Source of the DNA: SIG587 sp045544035
Lineage (GTDB): Bacteria > Bacillota > Clostridia > Oscillospirales > Acutalibacteraceae
Assembly: GCA_045544035.1 (NCBI GenBank)
Contig: JAZPYE010000016.1
Coordinates: forward strand, 62,001-126,000
Length of the DNA stretch: 64,000 bases
Reading direction: 5' to 3'
The position numbers were made by a program, and so were the translations under genes. The notes under the pieces were generated by a model. That model worked only from the letters and a program-made list of their open reading frames with translations, made no database searches and was not told the origin of the DNA. Below are positions 44,288-50,502 of the stretch, piece after piece (positions within the stretch are counted from its first letter, which is position 1; each line of letters opens with the position of its first letter).

Positions 44288-44343
44288 GAAAAATATTTTA
44301 ACAAAAAGCAAAGTTTACCAATACCTTAAAAAAGAAAGAAAAA

Positions 44344-44373
44344 TGAAAAACTCCCGATAAATTTTATCGGGAG
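44344..44373 (-). terminator. Rho-independent terminator after the ECF S-component gene
   Basis: A 9-bp stem CTCCCGATA/TATCGGGAG (44351-44359 with 44365-44373) followed by five T on the minus strand. Confidence 0.85.
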
Positions 44374-44382
44374 CTTCCGTTT

Positions 44383-44901
44383 TTAATTTGCAAATTTTTC
44401 GGTTCTAGCAAGCACCGAAATTATGGGTGAAATAAGCGCTCCGCAAAGGAAATTGCTCACCCCGTGAATGGCATCAAAGGGAAGCCCTGCAACTATCCAG
44501 GCCAGCGTTCCCTTGAAATCAAGGCCGAACATAATTGCCTGAAAGGGGGCATAAAGCGTGCCGAACAAAAATCCGTGAAGCGCACAGACCGCCATAAAGG
44601 CAAAGGGCGCCGCTTTTTTTGACATTTGCCTTGGCAGCAGCATTGTAAAACCCCAAAGTACTGCCCAAATATAAAGATAAGGAATCCACCAGATGCCAAA
44701 GCCTGAAATAAGTCCGTTTAAAAAGACATAAATATAAATGGGAAAAAGGGCTTTCACTCTGTAGACATAGGTGGTGGCAACGATAAACACACCAACTAAA
44801 TGAATGTTTGGAAGTGCCTCAAAGGCAATATCCCCAACATACATAAGAGCCCCGAGCATTGCTAAAATAACAATGTCTATAACCTTTATTTTCAGTTTCA
44901 T
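44383..44901 (-). CDS. ECF transporter S component, probably for a cobalamin-type substrate
   Basis: 172 residues with about six membrane segments. The N-terminal IVILAMLGALMYVGD and the conserved DAIHGVSNFLCGA near residue 145 match the substrate-binding subunits of energy-coupling-factor importers. The A and T subunits are not nearby, as is usual for group II systems with a shared energising module. The cobalamin riboswitch upstream and the DUF4430 lipoprotein two bases before it point to cobalamin or a precursor as substrate (inference). Confidence 0.8.
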   Translation of the reverse strand: MKLKIKVIDIVILAMLGALMYVGDIAFEALPNIHLVGVFIVATTYVYRVKALFPIYIYVFLNGLISGFGIWWIPYLYIWAVLWGFTMLLPRQMSKKAAPFAFMAVCALHGFLFGTLYAPFQAIMFGLDFKGTLAWIVAGLPFDAIHGVSNFLCGALISPIISVLARTEKFAN

Positions 44902-44903
44902 TT

Positions 44904-45344
44904 TTATTCTGCCTTAAAGGTGTAGGTGTCCCCTGCCACTATCTCGGTTTCGCTGACACCCTTTTGACCGTAAGCGCCGTTGACATAAAATGCCCAGTAT
45001 TTTCCATCCTTGTCAAAATCAAGGGTAGTTCCATTAACGGTTTTAACATAAAGACCGTACTGTGAATCTTCACCTACAATAAGACTGTTTTCAAGTAGAG
45101 CATCAGAGACAATAGTTTTATCGGTGCTGATTTCAAACCTTGTTTCCTTGCCATCAACATCAATAACGGTGAAGGTGAACTTGGTTTGTCCCTGCCCTAG
45201 CTTTGTTGCTTCACCCACGGAAGATGTAAGCGAGGAGGTCTCCCTCTCATTGCCGTTACAACCAACTGCTAAAAGTATCATTGCCGCAACAAGACATAGA
45301 CAAAGGATGAACGACAGCATTTTTTTAAAATGTGTTTTTTTCAT
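44904..45344 (-). CDS. DUF4430 lipoprotein under a cobalamin riboswitch
   Basis: About 146 residues. A lipoprotein signal peptide ends at LLAVGC, with Cys near residue 28 to be lipidated. After a short Ser/Thr linker comes a DUF4430 domain with DKTIVSDALLE, EDSQYGLYVKTVNG and KYWAFYVNG. DUF4430 resembles the C-terminal domain of transcobalamin and intrinsic factor. ATG at 45344 is eight bases from GGAG; an ATG two codons upstream is too close. With the ECF S component it may capture cobalamin outside the cell (inference). Its paralog lies at 46199-46630. Confidence 0.82.
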   Translation of the reverse strand: MKKTHFKKMLSFILCLCLVAAMILLAVGCNGNERETSSLTSSVGEATKLGQGQTKFTFTVIDVDGKETRFEISTDKTIVSDALLENSLIVGEDSQYGLYVKTVNGTTLDFDKDGKYWAFYVNGAYGQKGVSETEIVAGDTYTFKAE

Positions 45345-45390
45345 AATCATTTCTCCTTTAAGATTCTCCCTTTTAAAAGTCGGCGCTCGC

Positions 45391-45577
45391 AACAAAAAAT
45401 GACAAAGGGTTTTGTCCTTCGGATATTTCGACTGCGGCACCTTGTCTTCACCTTCTCAAAGAAAAATCCTTCAATGGATTGTCCCCTTTTGTTGCGGCAA
45501 AAGGGCAAGAAAACAGTTTTGGTTGTGCCTCACGGCGGCGGGCCCGTGCAGGAATTTCGCCTGCTTCCCCGTTGGAC
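45391..45577 (-). promoter_or_regulatory. Cobalamin riboswitch
   Basis: On the minus strand, GGGGAAGCAGGCGAAATTCC, then CTGCACGGGCCCGCCGCCGTGA (together 45531-45570) reproduce the conserved cobalamin core with the GGxGAAxxTCC, GCACGG and CCCGCCxCxGT blocks. A CCCTTTTG...CAAAAGGG stem and a GAAGACAAGGTGCCGCAGTCG block follow, ending in a small terminator-like hairpin. The 313-base gap between the DUF4430 lipoprotein and the four-helix protein is fully taken up by this element, its promoter and the next terminator. Confidence 0.9.
45394..45416 (-). terminator. Possible expression-platform terminator of the cobalamin riboswitch
   Basis: A 6-bp stem GACAAA/TTTGTC (45401-45406 with 45411-45416) followed by ATTTTTT on the minus strand, at the 3' end of the riboswitch. 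Short, so it may only be stable in one aptamer state. Confidence 0.5.
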
Positions 45578-45583
45578 AAAATT

Positions 45584-45612
45584 ATTATAACACACCCCTT
45601 TTTTCCTTTCAA
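45584..45612 (-). promoter_or_regulatory. Sigma-A promoter of the riboswitch transcript
   Basis: -35 TTGAAA (45607-45612), 17-base spacer, perfect -10 TATAAT (45584-45589). Start near 45577, just before the aptamer. Confidence 0.75.
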
Positions 45613-45614
45613 GG

Positions 45615-45655
45615 CAAAATTAAAAGCCAAACGGAAAATTCCGTTTGGCTTTTAA
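45615..45655 (-). terminator. Rho-independent terminator after the four-helix protein gene
   Basis: A 13-bp stem AAAAGCCAAACGG and its complement (45622-45634 with 45641-45653) with a short loop, followed by TTTTAATTTTG on the minus strand. Confidence 0.8.
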
Positions 45656-45657
45656 CA

Positions 45658-46092
45658 CTACAAAAACTCCCGCATCTGGTGGGTTAGTCTTTCCTCTAAA
45701 TTTATAAGCCGCTTACAAATATCTTTTGATTTTTCATCCGCCGCCTTATACTGATTGAGGTAACGATTAAGGGATTTAACACCCATATTGCAGCCATCGG
45801 TCATAAGGTCGGCAATGGTGGCATCGGAACGCTCCATAGCCATTTTCATTCCCGTTTTCATATGACTCATACCCTTAATCATTGGGTTGGGGTCCTTGCC
45901 CTCATCGTGAAAGCGGCCAAGCTCCACCTGTATTTCCTTATCCAAACTATCGTGCTCATCCTTGCAGGCATTAAGGCAGTCCTTCATTTTTTGTGAGCTT
46001 ACGCGGTCATAAACATCATCAATGGAAGCAACACCCATTTTAACCCCTGCATCACATTCGCGAAGCAGTTTAATAGTGTCCTTTTCAATCAT
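45658..46092 (-). CDS. Four-helix-bundle protein, DUF2383/ferritin-like
   Basis: 144 residues, all predicted helical and rich in Met, Lys, Asp and Glu. It starts IEKDTIKLLRECDAGVKMG and has CKDEHDSLDKEI near residue 43 and LNQYKAADEKSKDICKRLI near 110. The pattern resembles DUF2383/YciE-like helical bundles, some of which are metal-binding or stress-linked. I do not see a clear di-iron EXXH pair, so no activity is claimed. Stands alone between a promoter and a terminator. Confidence 0.65.
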   Translation of the reverse strand: MIEKDTIKLLRECDAGVKMGVASIDDVYDRVSSQKMKDCLNACKDEHDSLDKEIQVELGRFHDEGKDPNPMIKGMSHMKTGMKMAMERSDATIADLMTDGCNMGVKSLNRYLNQYKAADEKSKDICKRLINLEERLTHQMREFL

Positions 46093-46119
46093 TTTAATTT
46101 TCCTTTCTTTTTTTAATTA

Positions 46120-46148
46120 GTATTATTCTAAAGAAAGGTATTATTCAA
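46120..46148 (-). promoter_or_regulatory. Possible promoter of the four-helix protein gene
   Basis: -35 TTGAAT (46143-46148), 17-base spacer and a weak -10 TAATAC (46120-46125). The -35 overlaps the T tract of the upstream terminator. Confidence 0.35.
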
Positions 46149-46177
46149 AAAAATACGGCACCCCTTGGGCGCCGTAT
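46147..46177 (-). terminator. Rho-independent terminator after the second DUF4430 gene
   Basis: A stem ATACGGC/GCCGTAT (46153-46159 with 46171-46177) with further inner pairing, followed by TTTTTTTG on the minus strand. Confidence 0.8.
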
Positions 46178-46198
46178 AACACTGTTTATTGCTTTTAT

Positions 46199-46630
46199 TT
46201 ATGGTTTCTTATTTGTTTTAGCTTTATAGCCGTAGGTTTCCCCTGCCACAATTTCGGTTTCGCTGGGGCTCTTTACAGCATAGTCACCGTTTACACAAAA
46301 CGCCCAATATTTGCCATCAATTTCGTAATCGCGTGTTACACCGTCAACGGTTTTAACATAAAGACCGTACTCTGTATCCTCACCTGCTATAAGTTCGTTT
46401 TCGAGCAAAGCATCGGCGACAATGGTTTTATCGGTGCTGATTTCGAATTTCTTTTCCTCGCCGTTTTCCTCTGTCACGATAAAGGTAAACTTGATTTGAC
46501 CTTTGCCGAGTTTTGTTACTTTGTTTTCAGTTCCGCCCTTATTACAACCCGTTGTTATCAGTGCAACTGTTGCAATAAGCACGAAACAAAGGATTAACGA
46601 TATAATTTTCGCTAAATGTAACTTTTTCAT
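46199..46630 (-). CDS. DUF4430 lipoprotein, paralog without riboswitch
   Basis: About 143 residues from the ATG at 46630 (GGAG upstream). The lipoprotein signal ends ALITTGC. The DUF4430 domain repeats the layout of the protein at 44904-45344: STDKTIVADALLE, EDTEYGLYVKTVDG and KYWAFCVNG. Its promoter and the last ~35 bases of its leader also resemble those of the paralog, so a whole transcription unit was duplicated. Its own ECF subunit and the aptamer are missing. Confidence 0.8.
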   Translation of the reverse strand: MKKLHLAKIISLILCFVLIATVALITTGCNKGGTENKVTKLGKGQIKFTFIVTEENGEEKKFEISTDKTIVADALLENELIAGEDTEYGLYVKTVDGVTRDYEIDGKYWAFCVNGDYAVKSPSETEIVAGETYGYKAKTNKKP

Positions 46631-46697
46631 ATTATTTTCTCCTTTAAATTTCACCGTTTAAAAGCAGGAATTATCCCACTCCTCGCCGGATATAAAC

Positions 46698-46725
46698 ATT
46701 ATAACACATTTTTCTCTTTTTTCAA
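46698..46725 (-). promoter_or_regulatory. Promoter of the second DUF4430 gene
   Basis: -35 TTGAAA (46720-46725), 16-base spacer, -10 TATAAT (46698-46703). Flanks (ACCTTGAAA, GTGTTATAAT) match those of the riboswitch promoter at 45584-45612. Confidence 0.65.
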
Positions 46726-46803
46726 GGTAAAATTAAAACCAAATGGAAAGAGATTATTCAAAAATCACGGTGTCCAAGCTGATTTGGGTGTCGTAAATAC
46801 TTC

Positions 46804-48399
46804 TTATTTATATGCCTTAAATGCTGCGATAATTGCCTCCTCATCGGAGAAGCCGTTTTTGCAATATTCACTATTGTTCATATTGTACCAGGAAAAATCC
46901 TCAGCACTTGATGTTGTGCGGCTGCCGGGAAGCGCAACGTGTCCGCTACTATCAATGTTTGACACCATTTTCCTTACCTCGGCGAAGAAGGATTGCCTGT
47001 AGGAATCGGGCTGGCTTGCAATCCAGCTGATTTCGTCGTAACCATATACGGCATGGCCCGATTTGGGGTCATAGTTATCAAATTCAAGAAGGAAGGGATA
47101 GTTATTGGTTGTCCAGCCCGAGGGAGACTTGCCCGAAACTGCATTCCTATAAGGCGTGTCAACCTTAAGGTCCAAGACACATTTCTGGGGAGAAGCGGGG
47201 TCGCCTGCTTTTCTTGAAGCAGTCAAGCGCAAGGGCCACATATTAAAGTCGGCCAGCATCACGCCATCGGTGCCAACAAAGTTCTGACCGGGATAGTGAC
47301 AGTTAATTAAAACATACTTTCTCCTGGCGTGGGTTTTAGCGTAATCTCTAATCATATGGATAACCTTTGTCCACGCCTCACGCTCGGGGTCGTTTTTTCC
47401 CATAAAGCCTGTTTGACCGAGGTGGATCGATTCAAAGCCGTTGTCAATGTACAAACATGCTCTGTAATAGAAGAACATTTGGGTTTCCACCCTTGTAATA
47501 TCGGGAACACCGTGGGTGGAATCCCACTGTGCGCTAGCCTGGCCATCAACAAAAAGCATCTTCTTATAATTAAAATTGCGCTGTTCATCCTTTTCGCCAA
47601 AGGCATTTAAAACATGTTCGGGAATTTCTATATCGTTCATTTCGGGGCCGCAGGTTTCAAAAATGCAAGCTTCGAAAATAATATCGGGGTCAATCGCGTG
47701 AATTTGGTCCATTATAGCCGTATACTCAGGCAAACCTGCCTCGTGGGCGGCTGTAGGATACCAATCGGCAACGGTGCGGCAAATATATTTTGCACCTACA
47801 TTCAGAATTGCACGGGCGGCATCAGCCTTGTTTTCGCTGGTAATCGAATAGGTAATGGCACGAGCAAGATAGTTATTTAAAACGCTTTCGGGAATTTCGC
47901 CGCTAAAGGAAAAATTCATTCCTTCGTTAACGCTTGTGTTCTTTGCAAGGTTCAAAACGGTGATTTCAAGGCCGTTTGTGGTGTTTGCGGCAACCCTTTC
48001 GGTTCCGTCCTTTGCAACCGCCTTGGCAGTTAACCTGTAAACAGCGCTGTTTTCAAGCTTGTCGTCCGTTTCAAATGTGGTGCCTGTAAGACCCGTTTTT
48101 TCAAGAACGGTGGTGTACTTATCGCCGTTTTTCTTTTCTATTTTGAGGTTTACGGTTTCACCATCTCTAAGGTCTGACCATTCAACACTTACAGTGTTGG
48201 TATACCAATACTTACCTCTGGGGCTTTGCAATGTGAATTTGGAGCCCAGACCTCCACCGCCAAGGCCGACAACATTTCCAACCTGACTAACGGCTGATGA
48301 TGTGCCGCTTTCGGTATCGTTTTTGTTGCAGCCTGCAAAGCAGCAGACAAGCAAGGAAATGCACAAAACGAGGGAAAGAATTTTTCTTAAATTTTTCAT
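46804..48399 (-). CDS. Secreted lipoprotein with an uncharacterised, possibly glycosidase-like domain
   Basis: 531 residues. A lipoprotein signal ends VCCFAGC (Cys near 24). Residues ~55-150 look like a beta-sandwich with SVEWSDLRDGETV. From NTSVNEGMNFSF near 155 onward it aligns with the whole of the 400-residue protein at 48534-49736. Conserved stretches are NVGAKYICRT, IIFEACIFETCG, HLGQTGF, LINCHYPGQNFVGTDG and LADFNMWPLRL; several invariant Asp/Glu and many aromatics suggest a sugar-active TIM barrel. I do not recognise the family. It lies outside the membrane, next to rhamnose genes. Confidence 0.7.
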   Translation of the reverse strand: MKNLRKILSLVLCISLLVCCFAGCNKNDTESGTSSAVSQVGNVVGLGGGGLGSKFTLQSPRGKYWYTNTVSVEWSDLRDGETVNLKIEKKNGDKYTTVLEKTGLTGTTFETDDKLENSAVYRLTAKAVAKDGTERVAANTTNGLEITVLNLAKNTSVNEGMNFSFSGEIPESVLNNYLARAITYSITSENKADAARAILNVGAKYICRTVADWYPTAAHEAGLPEYTAIMDQIHAIDPDIIFEACIFETCGPEMNDIEIPEHVLNAFGEKDEQRNFNYKKMLFVDGQASAQWDSTHGVPDITRVETQMFFYYRACLYIDNGFESIHLGQTGFMGKNDPEREAWTKVIHMIRDYAKTHARRKYVLINCHYPGQNFVGTDGVMLADFNMWPLRLTASRKAGDPASPQKCVLDLKVDTPYRNAVSGKSPSGWTTNNYPFLLEFDNYDPKSGHAVYGYDEISWIASQPDSYRQSFFAEVRKMVSNIDSSGHVALPGSRTTSSAEDFSWYNMNNSEYCKNGFSDEEAIIAAFKAYK

Positions 48400-48433
48400 A
48401 ACTTGACTCCTATATCATACATATTATGCAATC

Positions 48434-48462
48434 ATTTTACCTTTTGACAGGGTAATTGTCAA
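48434..48462 (-). promoter_or_regulatory. Promoter of the lipoprotein gene, overlapped by an inverted repeat
   Basis: Perfect -35 TTGACA (48457-48462), 17-base spacer and -10 TAAAAT (48434-48439). TTGACA is mirrored by TGTCAA (48444-48449 on this strand) seven bases on, so an inverted repeat covers the -35 and most of the spacer. This could be an operator. Confidence 0.65.
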
Positions 48463-48490
48463 TGTGTTTTTATGTTTAAAAATTCGCCAT

Positions 48491-48518
48491 TAAAAAAGGT
48501 GTGGACTGCGCCACACCT
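48491..48518 (-). terminator. Rho-independent terminator after the 400-residue paralog
   Basis: An 8-bp stem AGGTGTGG/CCACACCT (48497-48504 with 48511-48518) with a six-base loop, followed by a T run on the minus strand. Confidence 0.85.
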
Positions 48519-48533
48519 CTGTTATAATTTAAT

Positions 48534-49736
48534 TTAACCATTTTTTACAGTTTTGAAAGCATTTATAATTGCCTCCTCATCAGAGAAACCGTCGGGACAG
48601 GCATCGCTTTTATTATTCATCTGATACCAATCCATTTTGCCAAGGTCCTCACGGTAGGCACAGCGGCGACCAATAAGAGAAACATGGCCGCTATCATTTA
48701 AATCTGCAACCAGCTGTCTTACGGTTGTTAGGAACTCACGGCGATACCAATCGGGTTGGTTGACAGCCCAGGAAATTTCATCATAGCACCAAATCGAGTT
48801 GTGCTCTTTGCCTTCTTCAAACTTGCCGCCGTAGTTATCAAACTCAAGAAGGTAAGGATATTTTTCCGTGTACCAACCACTTGGGTTAGTGCCTGAAATA
48901 CCCTTCTTATAGGGTGCATCGCGATTTATGTCGATGGTGCCTCTTTGGGGATTATCTTCGCTGATTTCGTGGGGTACCTCGCCATCGGCAGGCTTTAACC
49001 TTAAGGGCCACATATTAAAGTCAGCAAGCATAACGCCATCGGTACCCACAAAGTTGTGACCTTGATAGTGACAGTTATATAAAACATAGCCTCTTCTGGC
49101 ATTCTTTGCGGCGTAATCACGAAGCATATGAACAACCTTAGTCCAGCAAATGCGGTCGGGGTCCTTTTTGCCGATAAATTCCGTCTGACCCATATGAATT
49201 GCCTCAATACCAAGGTCTATATAAGCACAGCCTCTGTAATAAACAAACATTTGATATTCTTCCTGAGTGATATCGGGAAGACTATGGTCAGGGCACCAAA
49301 GGTTATTGCAATAACCATCCTGATGCTCCATTTTTTTGTAATCAAAGCAGCGGTCTTCGGGTTCTTTGCCAAAAGCCTCAAAAACGTGGGCAGGAATCTT
49401 AATATCGTTCATTTCAATGCCGCAGGTTTCAAAAATGCAGGCCTCAAAAATAATCTCGGGGTCAACCGCGTGCATTTTCTCTATCCAAGCCTTGTATTCA
49501 GGGAATTTCGCCTCATGCTCGTTTGATGGAAACCAGTCAACAAGCGTACGGCAAATGTATTTTGCACCAACATTTAAAATTGCGCGAGCCGTATCCTCGG
49601 CAAATTCCGAGGTATAAAAATAACATATTGAACGGGAAAGGTAGTTTTCCAGAACCTCCTGGCTTATTTTGCCGTTAAACTCAAAGTCCATACCCTCATT
49701 GACAGTTGTGTTTTTTACAATTTTGCTCATTTTCAT
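48534..49736 (-). CDS. Cytoplasmic paralog of the uncharacterised lipoprotein
   Basis: 400 residues, no signal peptide. It corresponds to the C-terminal ~375 residues of the lipoprotein at 46804-48399 and shares about half of its residues, with runs such as IIFEACIFETCG, YKKM, WTKV, NFVGTDGVMLADFNMWPLRL and YLLEFDNY. One form inside and one outside the cell could act on the same kind of substrate in sequence (inference). I do not recognise the family. It has its own promoter and terminator. Confidence 0.7.
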   Translation of the reverse strand: MKMSKIVKNTTVNEGMDFEFNGKISQEVLENYLSRSICYFYTSEFAEDTARAILNVGAKYICRTLVDWFPSNEHEAKFPEYKAWIEKMHAVDPEIIFEACIFETCGIEMNDIKIPAHVFEAFGKEPEDRCFDYKKMEHQDGYCNNLWCPDHSLPDITQEEYQMFVYYRGCAYIDLGIEAIHMGQTEFIGKKDPDRICWTKVVHMLRDYAAKNARRGYVLYNCHYQGHNFVGTDGVMLADFNMWPLRLKPADGEVPHEISEDNPQRGTIDINRDAPYKKGISGTNPSGWYTEKYPYLLEFDNYGGKFEEGKEHNSIWCYDEISWAVNQPDWYRREFLTTVRQLVADLNDSGHVSLIGRRCAYREDLGKMDWYQMNNKSDACPDGFSDEEAIINAFKTVKNG

Positions 49737-49767
49737 TTCCCCTTTTATAAAGGTTTTTTACACCTTA

Positions 49768-49797
49768 ATTTTAGCCTATTAAAGCAATGCCTGTCAA
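49768..49797 (-). promoter_or_regulatory. Promoter of the 400-residue paralog
   Basis: Perfect -35 TTGACA (49792-49797), 18-base spacer and -10 TAAAAT (49768-49773), with the same element sequences as the lipoprotein promoter but no inverted repeat. Confidence 0.65.
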
Positions 49798-49902
49798 TGT
49801 TTTTTTCAAGAATAATAAAATTTGCAATAATTGTAATAAATAGAGACAATTTGTATGCTTTTGAGAGTATCCCCCTCACCGCAGAAAATCTTCGACCATA
49901 AA

Positions 49903-49934
49903 ATAAAAAACGGAATGGACTTATCCATTCCGTT
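49903..49934 (-). terminator. Rho-independent terminator of the small-peptide gene
   Basis: An 11-bp stem AACGGAATGGA and its complement (49909-49919 with 49924-49934) with a four-base loop, then a T run on the minus strand. Confidence 0.85.
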
Positions 49935-49948
49935 CTTATTAAATTCAA

Positions 49949-50074
49949 TTATTCCTCGCCAAAAGGATCTTCGCCTTCATCGCCATCAATCCAAGGCTTG
50001 CTTTCATCGTCTAAAATTTGGTTAGATAAGCGAAGTTCATAAATGTCAATTTCAGGGAAAAGATATTTTTTCAT
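49949..50074 (-). CDS. 41-residue acidic peptide of unknown function
   Basis: The frame starts at ATG 50074 with GGAGG nine bases upstream and ends at TAA 49949. It begins MKKYLFPEIDIYELRLSN and ends in an acidic tail with GDEGEDPFGEE. Short MKKY-x-x-PE-type peptides with hydrophobic-alternating starts are frequent, uncharacterised genes in Clostridia. The strong ribosome site, own promoter, own terminator and biased composition support a real gene. No membrane segment; no modification enzyme or transporter is adjacent. Confidence 0.65.
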   Translation of the reverse strand: MKKYLFPEIDIYELRLSNQILDDESKPWIDGDEGEDPFGEE

Positions 50075-50236
50075 CCTATTTTCCTCCTATCCAAATTATT
50101 CGGCTACGGCGCAGGTGAAAAAACCTCATTGCCGATTACACTATTTTTGTACAGTGCAGTCGCCAAATTTATCGGTTAACACCTGTGTTACGAAAACTTT
50201 TACACCAAGGGAAATACTTCCCTTCCTCATTTTACA
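50075..50236 (-). other. Structured leader RNA before the 41-residue peptide gene
   Basis: About 160 bases lie between the predicted start of transcription and the peptide ATG. Possible pairings on the minus strand are AAGGGAA/TTCCCTT near the 5' end, CAGGTG with CACCTG enclosing the middle, CCGAT with ATCGG inside that, and CACT/AGTG around an A-rich loop. No known riboswitch class was recognised. The rest of this 428-base gap (50272-50435) is very A+T-rich and shows nothing clear; the rhaB promoter follows. Confidence 0.45.
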
Positions 50237-50242
50237 TAGACC

Positions 50243-50271
50243 ATTATAATACAAATGATTTTAATTTGCAA
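50243..50271 (-). promoter_or_regulatory. Sigma-A promoter of the small-peptide unit
   Basis: -35 TTGCAA (50266-50271), 17-base spacer, perfect -10 TATAAT (50243-50248) on the minus strand. Start expected near 50236. Confidence 0.7.
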
Positions 50272-50435
50272 GAGGTAATATTAATTTTTTAAAAATTTTT
50301 TTAAAATTTGTAGGTTTTTGTGCTGTTTTAATGGAAAACACTTAAAATTTTCTATTTTTAAGGCATTTCTTTTCTATGGAGCGAGTACCTTTCACCACCC
50401 TTTAAAAAAATACTTTCAAAAAACGCATATTTCCT

Positions 50436-50464
50436 TTGATTTTTCATGTGTGATATGTTAATAT
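50436..50464 (+). promoter_or_regulatory. Possible promoter of rhaB-rhaA-rhaD
   Basis: -35 TTGATT (50436-50441), 17-base spacer and -10 TAATAT (50459-50464). Both are imperfect, as expected for a promoter that needs an activator. No regulator gene is adjacent. Confidence 0.4.
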
Positions 50465-50502
50465 AAAACTAATGTATAAGTATAGTCTAGGGAGGTCTTT
50501 TT

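Noticed and set aside
46740..46803. Short frame downstream of the lipoprotein gene reading IYDTQISLDTVIFE before a stop
   Set aside because: It looks like a protein C-terminus, perhaps a decayed remnant, but is too short and lacks a start or any wider homology that I can see.
50141..50230. 29-codon frame in the leader of the small-peptide gene
   Set aside because: Its ATG would be only about six bases from the transcription start with no ribosome site, and it overlaps the predicted pairings. A leaderless peptide cannot be excluded but is not supported.
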